33,302 nucleotides of DNA from Nostoc sp. NMS7 (lineage in GTDB: Bacteria > Cyanobacteriota > Cyanobacteriia > Cyanobacteriales > Nostocaceae), in the NCBI RefSeq assembly GCF_017115085.1, contig NZ_JABXKJ010000068.1:1-33302 (forward strand), in the 5' to 3' direction. Below the pieces are notes generated by a model. The model saw nothing but the letters and a program-made list of their open reading frames with translations, searched no databases and was not told the DNA's origin. Of this stretch, positions 15,343 to 23,260 are shown one piece after another. Each line of letters starts with the position of its first letter. Within the stretch, counting starts at the first letter, position 1. Both the position numbers and the translations under genes were made by a program.

Positions 15343-17073
15343 ATGGTCGCACTCACACAGCTTACTCAAGTTATTCCCAATCCAGGGCGTTTGACGATTC
15401 AAACTGTTGAAATTGCTCCTCAAACGACTGCTATCCGTTGTCTCGACTGGGATAGAGAACGTTTTGATATCGAGTTTGGTTTACGGAATGGGACGACTTA
15501 TAATTCTTTCTTAATTCAGGGAGAAAAAGTTGCCTTAGTTGACACATCTCACCGCAAGTTTGAGCAGCTATATCTTGAGATACTGCAGGGGTTAATTGAT
15601 CCGACTAAAATAGATTACTTGATTATTAGCCACACAGAACCCGATCACAGTGGCTTAGTGAAAAATATTTTAGAATTAGCTCCCGCCATTACTGTTATCG
15701 GTGCTAAAGTAGCGATTCAATTTTTAGAAAATATGGTTCACCAGCCTTTTAAATCAATGCAGGTGAAAAGTGGAGAGCTATTAGATTTAGGCAACGGACA
15801 CAAATTAGAATTTATCTCTGCGCCTAACTTACACTGGCCTGACACAATCTTGACTTATGACCACAAAACTTCCACTCTCTATACCTGTGATGTATTTGGG
15901 ATGCACTACTGCGATGACCATACCTATGATGAAAATATTAGCTCAATAGAGGAGGATTTTAAATATTACTATGATTGTCTCATGGGGCCTAATGCCCGGT
16001 CTGTTTTGACAGCTTTAAAACGAATTGAAAATTTAGAAATAGTCACAGTTGCTACAGGACATGGCCCTTTATTACAACACTATATTTCTGAATGGCTCGG
16101 ACGGTATCAAAACTGGAGTTTAGAACAAGCAAAAACAGAGACATTAGTGGCTCTATTTTATGTTGAAGATTACGGGTATAGTGAGCATTTAGTCCGTAGC
16201 ATAGCACATGGATGTGCGAAAACAGGCGTGGCAGTAGAATTAGTAGCTCTCAATAGTGTCGAGCCTCAAGAAGTTCGAGAATTAGTTGCACAAGCTTCTG
16301 GTTTAGTAATTGCAATGCCAGCCCAATCTTCGGTGATGGCTCAAGCTGCTCTAAGTACGATTTTAGCTGCTGTTCACAAAAAACAGGCAATTGGTTTATT
16401 AGAGTCAGGAGGCGGAGAAGATGAACCTGTTTACCCCTTACGTAATAAATTTCAAGCATTAGGATTAACTGAAGGTTTTCCCCCTATATTAGTCAAGGAA
16501 ATTCCTACTCAAGCAACGGAACAACTTTGTGATGAAGCCGGGATAGATATGGGTCAATGGTTGACACGCGATCGCACCATTAAACAGATTAAATCTATCA
16601 ATACCGAGCTAGAAAAAGCTTTAGGACGTATTAGCACGGGATTGTATATTATCACCGCCAAAAAAGGAGAAATTCAGAGTGCAATGCTGGCTTCATGGGT
16701 GACACAAGCGAGTCTTGAGCCTTTAGGAGTAGCGATCGCAGTATCCAAAGATCGGGCAATTGAATCCTTGATGCACGTTAGCGATCGCTTTGTTTTAAAC
16801 GTTTTAGAAGAAGGCAAATATCAAGGATTAATGAAACATTTCCTGAAGCGTTTTGCTCCTGGTGCAGATCGCTTTGCTGGAGTGAAAACATATCCAGCCA
16901 CCAATGAATCGCCCGTTTTAGCTGAAGCTTTAGCTTACATGGAATGTGAAATTACTAGCCGCATGGATTGTGGAGATCATTGGGTAATTTATAGCACAGT
17001 CCAAACTGGAAGAGTTGCCAAGCTAAATGCACTTACCGCCGCCCATCACCGCAAAATTGGCAATCATTACTAA
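15343..17073 (+). CDS. flv4: Flavodiiron protein Flv4
   Basis: This 576-residue protein has the three-part build of cyanobacterial class C flavodiiron proteins: a beta-lactamase-like diiron domain (about 20-260), a flavodoxin domain (about 265-405) and a C-terminal flavin reductase domain (about 430-576, RISTGLYIITAKKGEI...). The diiron ligands are canonical: HTEPDH (H97, E99, D101, H102), H164 in LHWPD, D183 in CDVFG and H240 in TGHGP. Together with the gene order Flv4 / PsiE-like / divergent-ligand Flv2, this marks the flv4-2 operon, which in Synechocystis protects photosystem II by accepting electrons when CO2 is scarce. GGAG sits seven bases before the ATG. Confidence 0.9.
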   Translation: MVALTQLTQVIPNPGRLTIQTVEIAPQTTAIRCLDWDRERFDIEFGLRNGTTYNSFLIQGEKVALVDTSHRKFEQLYLEILQGLIDPTKIDYLIISHTEPDHSGLVKNILELAPAITVIGAKVAIQFLENMVHQPFKSMQVKSGELLDLGNGHKLEFISAPNLHWPDTILTYDHKTSTLYTCDVFGMHYCDDHTYDENISSIEEDFKYYYDCLMGPNARSVLTALKRIENLEIVTVATGHGPLLQHYISEWLGRYQNWSLEQAKTETLVALFYVEDYGYSEHLVRSIAHGCAKTGVAVELVALNSVEPQEVRELVAQASGLVIAMPAQSSVMAQAALSTILAAVHKKQAIGLLESGGGEDEPVYPLRNKFQALGLTEGFPPILVKEIPTQATEQLCDEAGIDMGQWLTRDRTIKQIKSINTELEKALGRISTGLYIITAKKGEIQSAMLASWVTQASLEPLGVAIAVSKDRAIESLMHVSDRFVLNVLEEGKYQGLMKHFLKRFAPGADRFAGVKTYPATNESPVLAEALAYMECEITSRMDCGDHWVIYSTVQTGRVAKLNALTAAHHRKIGNHY

Positions 17074-17075
17074 AT

Positions 17076-17108
17076 TGGGCATTGAGCATGGGGCATTGGG
17101 CATTGGGA
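17076..17108 (+). repeat. Tandem heptamer repeat (STRR) after flv4
   Basis: Repeats of the GGGCATT type begin three bases after the flv4 stop. Heptamer tandem repeats are a hallmark of heterocystous cyanobacteria. The same motif in opposite orientation lies just before flv2 (17902-17938), so the two sets bracket the gene between them. Confidence 0.8.
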
Positions 17109-17118
17109 AGAGACAATG

Positions 17119-17253
17119 CAATACGGTTCGGTTAAGGCAAGAGACGCGATAAATCGCCGTCTCTACAAAGGACTGATTATTGTAAAGACGGCGATTTATC
17201 ACGTCTTTCCGATCTAGGACGTGTCATTAAAAAACCTTATCCGAACCGTATTG
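17119..17253. mobile_element. 135-bp MITE-like palindromic element in the flv4 operon
   Basis: The ends are CAATACGGTTCGGTTAAGG (17119-17137) and CCTTATCCGAACCGTATTG (17235-17253), inverted repeats with one mismatch in 19. The interior repeats in inverted form too (GACGCGATAAATCGCCGTCT against GACGGCGATTTATCACGTCT), so the whole element can fold. AGAGACAA occurs at 17109-17116 on the left (two bases outside the repeat) and at 17254-17261 directly on the right, a possible 8-bp target duplication. It encodes no protein. A relative with similar ends is at 31562-31650. Confidence 0.8.
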
Positions 17254-17283
17254 AGAGACAAGGAAGAAACTTGTTCAAGAATT

Positions 17284-17337
17284 CCCCCTCATCTCCCTCA
17301 TCTCCCTCATCTCCCTAATCTCCCTCATCTCCCCCAC
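17284..17337 (+). repeat. Tandem 9-bp repeat CTCCCTCAT
   Basis: Six adjacent nonamers (17284, 17293, 17302, 17311, 17320, 17329) match CTCCCTCAT with few changes. They lie just before the PsiE-like gene. A 77-codon frame over them (rich in PHLPHL) overlaps the real gene and is not a protein. Confidence 0.85.
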
Positions 17338-17363
17338 CCCTCACCCCTCACTCACAAAAAGCT

Positions 17364-17876
17364 ATGTATAAATCTGCTGAAAATACCGCAATTACCATGT
17401 ACGAAATTAATCGAGCGCGCGTCGTGCGAACCTTGGAATTTATTCAAGATGTGATTGTGATTTGTTTGTGTATCGGTTTATTTAGCTTCATGGTGCTTCA
17501 GGTGAAAGATATGTTTCTCTCCTTACTTCCACCTCTAGATTTTCATGCTGTTACTGCTGATATTCTCTTTTTACTCATTTTAGTTGAGTTATTCCGACTG
17601 CTGATTATTTACCTACAGGAACATCGAGTATCTATTGGGGTAGCTGTTGAAGTTTCTATCGTTTCCGCCTTGCGAGAAGTCATTGTTAAAGGTGTTCTAG
17701 AAACAAGTTGGAGTCAAGTTTTAGCAACTTGCGCCTTTTTATTAGTGCTAGGAATACTACAGTTCCTCCGAGTTTGGCTACCTCCAACCTTTGAAGGTAT
17801 TGACCCGGAACAAGAAGTATCTAAACGCTATAGAAACCAAGCCAAGTCTGAATTAATACAAACCAATAGTCATTAA
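17364..17876 (+). CDS. PsiE-like membrane protein of the flv4-2 operon (Sll0218-like)
   Basis: This 170-residue protein has about four hydrophobic segments: roughly 29-50 (IVICLCIGLFSFMVLQV), 64-84 (ADILFLLILVELFRLLIIYL), a weaker one near 95-115, and 118-138 (ATCAFLLVLGILQFLRVWL). The ELFRLLIIYLQEHRVSI stretch resembles the phosphate-starvation-inducible PsiE family. Its place between flv4 and flv2 matches sll0218 of Synechocystis, a thylakoid protein linked to photosystem II assembly or stability. An in-frame ATG 11 codons on (17397) is an alternative start; neither has a clear ribosome binding site. Repeats fill the spacers on both sides. Confidence 0.85.
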   Translation: MYKSAENTAITMYEINRARVVRTLEFIQDVIVICLCIGLFSFMVLQVKDMFLSLLPPLDFHAVTADILFLLILVELFRLLIIYLQEHRVSIGVAVEVSIVSALREVIVKGVLETSWSQVLATCAFLLVLGILQFLRVWLPPTFEGIDPEQEVSKRYRNQAKSELIQTNSH

Positions 17877-17901
17877 GAGTAGGGAGTAGGATCTTCTGCC
17901 A

Positions 17902-17938
17902 TGCTCAATGCCCAATGCCCAATGCCCCATGCCCCATT
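17902..17938 (+). repeat. Tandem heptamer repeat (STRR) before flv2
   Basis: CAATGCC-type heptamers occur in several copies between the PsiE-like gene and flv2. They are the reverse complement of the repeat after flv4 (17076-17108), so the two could pair in an RNA spanning the operon. Confidence 0.8.
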
Positions 17939-17949
17939 ATTAGGTTATT

Positions 17950-19686
17950 ATGTCTGCAAATACTTTAACTACCAGCCATCCTAGAGATGTACAAGTTGCT
18001 GAAATTGGTAAAAATACTCTGATTCTGCGATCGCGGACTTGGGACAGACTAAAATTTGAGGTTGAGTATTCCCGCCAAAAAGGAACTACGGCGAATTCTT
18101 ATCTGATTCAAGCTGATAAAAACGCTTTAATTGACCCTCCTGGTGAATCCTTTACCGAAATTTACCTTCAGCAACTTGCACAACATCTAAACTTTAACAC
18201 CTTAGATTACATTGTTCTCGGTCATGTCAACCCCAACCGTAGAGCCACTTTGCAAGTATTGCTTTCTCAAGTTCCTCAAGTTACTCTAATTTGTTCTCGC
18301 CCCGCCGCCAATGCTCTAAAAACCGCCTTTCCCGAATGGGAATCACGTATTCAAGCGGTGCGATCGGGAGATACTCTAGATTTAGGACAAGAACATCATC
18401 TATCATTTATCACCGTACCAACTCCTCGCTGGGCGGATGGACTTTGTACCTACGATACTGCCACAAAAATTCTCTACACAGACAAACTTTTTGGCGCTCA
18501 TATTTGCGAAGATACCTTGTTTGATGAAGATTGGAAGGGATTAGATGCAGAACGTCGTTATTATTTTGAATGTCTCCATGCGCCCCAAGCCAAACAAGTT
18601 GAAGTAGCCTTAGATAAAATATCGGTTTTGGGAAGCAGATGTTACGCCCCAGCACACGGTCCGGTTGTTCGTTACAGCCTTAGTCGTTTTACTTATGATT
18701 ATCGTCAATGGTGCCAAGGGCAAAAATCTCAAGAATTGCGTGTTGCTTTGCTCTATGCTTCTGCTTATGGTAATACAGCAACTTTGGCGAATGCGATCGC
18801 TCAAGGTTTGATTCAAAATGGAATTAATGTCGAATCGATTAACTGTGAACTAGCAGATTCGGCAGAAATTACCCGCATTGTAGAAACCTGTGATGGCTTG
18901 ATTATCGGTTCACCCACTTTAGGCGGACATGCACCAACTCAAATTCAAACTGCTTTAGGAATAGTCCTCTCCGCCACGGCTAAAACTAAGTTAGCAGGGG
19001 TGTTTGGTTCTTACGGTTGGAGTGGAGAGGCAATTGATTTACTTGAAAGCAAGCTTAAAGATGCTAATTATCAACTAGCGTTTGAAACAATTCGGGTGCG
19101 TTTTAGTCCTACTCCTGAGATTCTCCAGCAGTGTCAACAAGCAGGTGCTTCTTTTGCTCAAAACTTAAAGAAAACCAAAAAACTGCGTACTTCCCGTCAG
19201 ATTGTGACAGAAACCCATGTAGATCGTACTGAACAAGCTGTGGGGCGGATCATTGGTTCTTTATCTGTTGTGACAACTCGTGATCAAGAAACTCACAAAG
19301 GCGTTTTAACTTCTTGGATATCTCAGGCAACTTTTAACCCGCCAGGGATTATGATTGCGATCGCTCACGAGCAGAATGCAGATTTAATGCATCATCCTGG
19401 TGATAATTTTGTGCTGAATATCCTCAAAGAAGGAAGAAATGTGCGACGCTATTTTTCTCGTCATAGTACTTTAGGAGATAATCCCTTTGCAAATCTTGCC
19501 ACAAAAACTGCTCTTAATGGTTGTTTGATTCTGAATGAGGCATTAGCCTATTTAGAATGTACGGTGCAAAATCAGCTTGAATGTGGTGATAGATGGTTAA
19601 TTTATGCCGTCATTAATCACGGTGAAGTGTTGGAAAATGATGGTATCACTGCTTTAGAGCATCGTAAATCTGGCAGCTATTATTAA
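17950..19686 (+). CDS. flv2: Flavodiiron protein Flv2
   Basis: This 578-residue protein has the same three-domain build as Flv4: diiron-type domain (about 15-255), flavodoxin (about 262-400, LYASAYGNTATLANAI) and flavin reductase (about 430-578). The metal site is altered: the expected H-x-E-x-D-H is GHVNPNR (H92, N94, N96, R97), and the next histidine is replaced by R160 in TPRWADG, while D178 and H236 remain. Loss of canonical ligands is characteristic of Flv1/Flv2 and separates them from Flv3/Flv4. Flv2 works with Flv4 as a heterodimer in Synechocystis; the altered site suggests Flv4 holds the active metal centre. Confidence 0.9.
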   Translation: MSANTLTTSHPRDVQVAEIGKNTLILRSRTWDRLKFEVEYSRQKGTTANSYLIQADKNALIDPPGESFTEIYLQQLAQHLNFNTLDYIVLGHVNPNRRATLQVLLSQVPQVTLICSRPAANALKTAFPEWESRIQAVRSGDTLDLGQEHHLSFITVPTPRWADGLCTYDTATKILYTDKLFGAHICEDTLFDEDWKGLDAERRYYFECLHAPQAKQVEVALDKISVLGSRCYAPAHGPVVRYSLSRFTYDYRQWCQGQKSQELRVALLYASAYGNTATLANAIAQGLIQNGINVESINCELADSAEITRIVETCDGLIIGSPTLGGHAPTQIQTALGIVLSATAKTKLAGVFGSYGWSGEAIDLLESKLKDANYQLAFETIRVRFSPTPEILQQCQQAGASFAQNLKKTKKLRTSRQIVTETHVDRTEQAVGRIIGSLSVVTTRDQETHKGVLTSWISQATFNPPGIMIAIAHEQNADLMHHPGDNFVLNILKEGRNVRRYFSRHSTLGDNPFANLATKTALNGCLILNEALAYLECTVQNQLECGDRWLIYAVINHGEVLENDGITALEHRKSGSYY

Positions 19687-19785
19687 CAGTTACCAGTAAA
19701 GGGTAGTGGGGGCTGGAGAGACTTGTTGAATCCAGTTCTCAACTAATTCAATTATGAATTACTGTTTTCTTAGCATTAGCGAGTC

Positions 19786-19814
19786 TTGCCTACAGCACGT
19801 TGCGCGTAGCAAGC
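19786..19814. repeat. Short inverted repeat of the GTAGCAAG type
   Basis: CTTGCCTAC (19786-19794) pairs with GTAGCAAG (19807-19814), with CAGCACGTTGCGC between. The words resemble other GC-rich Nostocales repeats here (for example near 28630-28670). It lies just downstream of the shortened lipoprotein gene and may mark where that gene was cut. Confidence 0.4.
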
Positions 19815-19855
19815 TTTAAGCTGATTAATTTTGAAAACATCCTTTCTTAATTTTA

Positions 19856-20071
19856 CTAAAAATAAAAGGTCGCCCTAAATACTCCAGCTAAATCAGCATT
19901 TTTTAAATCTGCACCACCTAAATCACACTTGGGACATTTTTTAGTTGTTAGCAACTGCTTTATGTGATTGGGATTTGAAGTTATTTTAGCCTCACAATCT
20001 GTACAACCAGAAAGAAAAGTCATTAATATAACTGATGCAATTAGTACTTTTAATTTTATATATATACTCAA
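19856..20071 (-). pseudogene. Shortened pentapeptide-repeat lipoprotein
   Basis: This 71-residue frame starts with a lipoprotein signal (LIASVILMTFLSGC, lipobox LSGC, lipidated Cys near residue 23). It continues KQLLTTKKCPKCDLGGADLKNADLAG, the usual lead-in of secreted cyanobacterial pentapeptide proteins. After barely two pentapeptides it turns into GVFRATFYF and stops, while relatives carry many more repeats. The DNA downstream (to about 19786) holds repeat-like sequence and no continuation in another frame. It is probably a truncated gene, though a tiny secreted lipoprotein cannot be excluded. Confidence 0.55.
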
Positions 20072-20135
20072 TAATTAGTTGTAGTTATTTTTAGGAAAGA
20101 ATTAAGATATATAGCAATCTTACACTGACAGACTC

Positions 20136-20172
20136 AGATCCCCGACTTCTTGAAGAAGTCGGGGATCTTTTT
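20136..20172 (+). terminator. Strong hairpin with T-run
   Basis: AGATCCCCGACTTC (20136-20149) pairs perfectly with GAAGTCGGGGATCT (20155-20168), followed by a run of five T. It has the form of a plus-strand rho-independent terminator and is about 450 bases after flv2. The same core in decayed form is at 3773-3804, so it is also a dispersed repeat. Confidence 0.7.
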
Positions 20173-20214
20173 GTTCGTAACTCTTTGAAACTCACATTCC
20201 AAGCTCTGAAGCTC

Positions 20215-20240
20215 AAGTTCCGAGTTTTGAGGGCGATCGC
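20215..20240. repeat. Dispersed 26-bp repeat, inverted copy
   Basis: This is the reverse complement of 7053-7078 with one mismatch, ending in the HIP1 octamer GCGATCGC (20233-20240). Flanking words such as CATTCCAAGC also correspond to the other copy, so the repeat probably extends beyond the clear core. Confidence 0.6.
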
Positions 20241-20300
20241 AAGCATTTGGTTAAGGCAAATAGCCCTTAGACTATTGAGTTACCAAGCTGATAAAAATGT

Positions 20301-20561
20301 TTAGCTCTTTGCTTGAATTGCCAAATCTTCTACTTGCCTAATTTCATTCCAGTCAATGACAGCAACCCACATAGTTTCCTTATGAGAATACTTCACTACT
20401 CCATCTACCTCCAAATCTTCGCTGTAAAAAGTGAGTAACTGACGGTCTTGCAACTCAATACTTTGACTAGCCAAGTCCTCAATAGTACCGATGCAATTCA
20501 GACGTAAGCGACCTTCGACATCAGCATTATGAAAATCTGCAAAGACTCTGAGTCTGCTCAT
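20301..20561 (-). CDS. Small conserved unknown protein
   Basis: This 86-residue, acidic, soluble protein begins MSRLRVFADFHNADVEGRLRLNCIGTIEDL and later has YSEDLEVDGVVKYSHKETMWVAVIDW. The pattern is mainly beta-strand. It has no signal peptide. I do not recognise the family; composition and frame quality support a real gene. It stands alone, with repeats on both sides. Confidence 0.7.
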   Translation of the reverse strand: MSRLRVFADFHNADVEGRLRLNCIGTIEDLASQSIELQDRQLLTFYSEDLEVDGVVKYSHKETMWVAVIDWNEIRQVEDLAIQAKS

Positions 20562-20954
20562 GTGTTTCTTGCGATTATGAATTTTGCCTTGCTGGGTTAG
20601 CTATTGTGGGCGTAATATCATGTCTGGCCAATTAAGCATAATATCCAGAACCCCAAAGAGCCAAAGCTGCGCTTTATACCATTTCACTTTAATAATGATA
20701 CAAATACGTGGGTAAGGGTTTAGCAATGCTAAACCCCTACTAAAAATCTATGTGTATCAGGATTTTCGTGAATTGGTATTAGCTCCCCTCCCCGCAGGCT
20801 CTTAGGGGTTGGGGGTGGGGTTCTTTTAACCGCTATACCAAAAATAAACAAAAAATCTAGGTTCTTGGCTTTAGGTTCTGGCCTCATGTTCCATACCCAA
20901 TATCGTGATCTAAGATTATTGGGTATTCTATAAAGTGCGATCGCCACTATACCG
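20562..20954. other. Intergenic region with two repeats before the ABC operon
   Basis: It contains a perfect hairpin GGGTTTAGC/GCTAAACCC (20716-20724 and 20728-20736, 3-nt loop) and a shortened relative of the 107-bp repeat (20776-20839). The ABC operon promoter should lie just before 20955, but no clear -35/-10 pair is seen; a HIP1 octamer overlaps 20938-20945. Confidence 0.5.
20776..20839. repeat. Shortened relative of the 107-bp repeat
   Basis: GGTATTAGC at the left and GCTATACC at the right enclose CTCCCCTCCCCGCAGGCTC and GGGGTTGGGGGTGGGGTTCTT, the same core as 502-608 and 25043-25149. The TTGTACCTCACAA part is missing. Confidence 0.65.
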
Positions 20955-21965
20955 ATGATTGAAGTTGAACATCTGAGTAAAATATACGGTTCTACCTCAG
21001 CGATTACTGATGTCACTTTTAGCGTCGAGCCTGGGGAAATTTTAGGGTTGTTGGGACCCAATGGCGCTGGTAAAACCACAACCATGCGGATTCTGGCTGG
21101 TTATTTACCGGCAACAAATGGTAATGCTCGAATTGCTGGTTATGATGTCCATGAAAATTCCCTGGCTGTGCGCCAACGAATTGGTTATTTACCCGAAACA
21201 CCGCCCTTATATCCAGAGATGACGGTGGAGGGATTTTTGCATTTTGTCGCCCGAATTAAGGGAGTTTCAGCAGGCGATCGCACCAACAAGGTCACAGCTG
21301 CGATCGAACGCTGCAACTTAGAAGATAAGCGACGGGTGATTATTCGCAAACTCTCTAAAGGATATCGCCAAAGGGTAGGAATTGCTCAAGCGATCGTCCA
21401 CGATCCCCCAGCGATCATTTTGGATGAACCCACCGTTGGACTCGATCCTCGACAAATAATTGAGGTGCGGAATTTAATTAAAAGCCTTGCTGGGACTCAC
21501 ACAATTATTCTTTCCACGCACATTCTGCCAGAAGTGAGCATGACTTGTAGCCGCGTCGCCATCATCAATCGCGGCAAAGTTGTGGCAACTAATACACCAG
21601 AAAACCTGATGACCCAGTTGACAGGCGGTTCAGGGTATGAATTGGAAATAGAAGGAGAAGCAGCCCTAGCGAAACAGGTATTGCAAAAAGTCGCGGGTGT
21701 GAGTTTGATAGAATCAATGCCGACAACCGGAATGCATGGTCATCAACCCCAGGAAAACCGCGCTTATCTGCGGGTGATATCGCAACCGGGAAAAGAGCCA
21801 GGACGCGATATTGTTACAACATTAGTGCGTGCCGGATTCGGTTTACATGAACTGCGGCGTGTTAACGCCACCTTAGAAGATGTATTCTTGCAACTGACCA
21901 CAGAAGAAAAGAATTTCGAGACCGAGGTAGACTTAGCAGCAGACAACGAAGGAGAAGCAGCGTAA
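20955..21965 (+). CDS. ABC transporter ATP-binding protein (GldA-like)
   Basis: This 336-residue ATPase has Walker A GPNGAGKT (34-41), signature LSKGYRQR (133-140), Walker B AIILDEP (153-159) and the H-loop histidine (H189 in STHI). The LSKGYRQRVGIAQA and DEPTVGLDPRQI wording fits the ABC-2/Gld-type exporter ATPases, and a C-terminal extension (about 225-336) is typical of them. The next gene, a permease, starts at the base after this stop codon, so the two are translationally coupled. With the GldG-like and DUF4340 genes it forms a Gld-type exporter; the substrate in cyanobacteria is unknown. Confidence 0.93.
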   Translation: MIEVEHLSKIYGSTSAITDVTFSVEPGEILGLLGPNGAGKTTTMRILAGYLPATNGNARIAGYDVHENSLAVRQRIGYLPETPPLYPEMTVEGFLHFVARIKGVSAGDRTNKVTAAIERCNLEDKRRVIIRKLSKGYRQRVGIAQAIVHDPPAIILDEPTVGLDPRQIIEVRNLIKSLAGTHTIILSTHILPEVSMTCSRVAIINRGKVVATNTPENLMTQLTGGSGYELEIEGEAALAKQVLQKVAGVSLIESMPTTGMHGHQPQENRAYLRVISQPGKEPGRDIVTTLVRAGFGLHELRRVNATLEDVFLQLTTEEKNFETEVDLAADNEGEAA

Positions 21966-22778
21966 ATGGGTATAGTGCTGAGTAATATTATTGCCATTTA
22001 TCGCCGAGAGTTACAGAGTTATTTTGTATCACCTTTGGCTTATGCGATCGCAGGCATATTTTGGTTCATCGCCGGGTTATTCTTGGTGATGATTTTGCTA
22101 GGACCAGATGGCATTTTACCAGGAGTTGCGGCAATAGATTTACAAGGGCAACAACAGGGAGTGCCAGTACCCCCGATAGATGTCCCTTACGAATTTATCC
22201 GGGCATTTTTGGATCGTATGGGGTGGCTATTGTTGTTTATCCTGCCAATTCTCTCAATGGGACTCTATGCCGAAGAACGTAAGCGCGGCACTTTAGAACT
22301 GTTAGCCACGTCACCAATCACCAATTGGGCGGTAGCTTTAGGTAAATTGTTAGGGGTGATCACATTTTTTACCACAATGATTGTCCCCATGCTAGTGTTG
22401 GAAGCGATCGCAATCAGTGGATCAAATCCACCAATGGCCTTCTCAATTCCCTTGCTGGGTCATTTGGGATTAATCTTGCTAGCAGCAGCAATTTTATCTG
22501 TAGGAATGTTTATTTCCTCATTAACAGACAGCACAATTCTGTCTGCCGTTCTCACCTTTGCAGTAATCTTATTATTGTTATTGATTGATTTAATCGGCAA
22601 AATTGTCCCTGGTCCCGTGGGCGAAGCTTTAGGTTATCTCTCATTGCTGAAACATTACAACACCTTAATCCAAGGTATTTTTGATACCAGCGCCTTGATT
22701 TTATTTGCCAGTTACATTTTTTTAGGAATCTTTCTCACATCTCAATCGATTGATGCACTGCGCTTTCAAAGACAATAG
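21966..22778 (+). CDS. ABC-2 type permease (GldF-like)
   Basis: This 270-residue protein has six hydrophobic segments, for example about 18-38 (SPLAYAIAGIFWFIAGLFLVM), 82-102, 113-145, 160-182 and 190-212, with one near the C-terminus. AEERKRGTLELLATSPITNWAVALGKLLG is the conserved coupling motif of ABC-2 permeases that contacts the ATPase. It lies directly after the ATPase gene (TAA then ATG with no gap). It forms the membrane channel of the exporter, probably as a dimer. A GxxV repeat-rich loop after helix 1 (about 45-75) would face the periplasm. Confidence 0.9.
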   Translation: MGIVLSNIIAIYRRELQSYFVSPLAYAIAGIFWFIAGLFLVMILLGPDGILPGVAAIDLQGQQQGVPVPPIDVPYEFIRAFLDRMGWLLLFILPILSMGLYAEERKRGTLELLATSPITNWAVALGKLLGVITFFTTMIVPMLVLEAIAISGSNPPMAFSIPLLGHLGLILLAAAILSVGMFISSLTDSTILSAVLTFAVILLLLLIDLIGKIVPGPVGEALGYLSLLKHYNTLIQGIFDTSALILFASYIFLGIFLTSQSIDALRFQRQ

Positions 22779-22865
22779 TTATTTGTCATTTGTCAAAAAA
22801 TAGTGACAAGTAAAAATATATGCACGAAAATTGAGTGACTAAAAATCAGCAAGACAACTGAATAA

Positions 22866-23237
22866 ATGGCAACAAAGCGTTTCCAAGAATTACAGGTTTA
22901 TCAATTATCAGAAAAATTAGCAGATAAGATTTGGAAAATTGTTGAAGGATGGATTTTTTTTGCAAAAGATACGATTGGTAAACCGATTGTACGTTCAGCC
23001 GATAGTATCGGTGCGAATATAGCGGAAGGTCTAGGAAGAGGTAGTTTTCAAGACAATAGACGTTTCATAAAAATAGCGAGAGGCTCTTTGAATGAAACTC
23101 AACATTGGTTAAGACGGGCTCACACTCGCAACCTTTTAACTACCGAGCAGATAAATACAATCAAAACAATCATTAACGAACTAGCGCCAAAATTAAACTC
23201 TTACCTAAACTCAATTGGCAATGTCCCAGATGACTAA
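22866..23237 (+). CDS. Four-helix-bundle protein (S23/IVP family)
   Basis: This 123-residue protein starts MATKRFQELQVYQLSEKLAD. It has the family features RFQELQVYQ near the start, PIVRSADSIGANIAEGLGR in the middle (the conserved SIxxNIAEG) and a helical C-terminus (KTIINELAPKLNSYLN). The family was first seen in intervening sequences of 23S rRNA genes and is related to Avd of diversity-generating retroelements, where it binds nucleic acid. No rRNA gene or reverse transcriptase is in this window. It interrupts the Gld-type operon between the permease and the GldG-like gene, in the same direction, which suggests insertion. Its role here is unknown. Confidence 0.9.
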   Translation: MATKRFQELQVYQLSEKLADKIWKIVEGWIFFAKDTIGKPIVRSADSIGANIAEGLGRGSFQDNRRFIKIARGSLNETQHWLRRAHTRNLLTTEQINTIKTIINELAPKLNSYLNSIGNVPDD

Positions 23238-23260
23238 TGACTAATGACTAATGACCAATG
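23233..23260 (+). repeat. Short heptamer repeats before the GldG-like gene
   Basis: GACTAAT is repeated in tandem and is followed by GACCAATG, which supplies the ATG of the next gene. This is another STRR-type heptamer array, filling the gap between the four-helix-bundle gene and the GldG-like gene. Confidence 0.65.

Noticed and set aside
17076..17108. Heptamer arrays considered as CRISPR
   Set aside because: Seven-base units without spacers; they fit the STRR class of Nostocales.
17221..17454. Frame rich in PHLPHL
   Set aside because: It is the 9-bp tandem repeat translated, and its end overlaps the PsiE-like gene in another frame.
20729..21085. 118-codon minus-strand frame
   Set aside because: It runs antisense to the ATPase start and through repeats; its first residues are the complement of the Walker A region.
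22866..23237. Four-helix-bundle gene as part of a diversity-generating retroelement
   Set aside because: No reverse transcriptase, template repeat or variable repeat found nearby.
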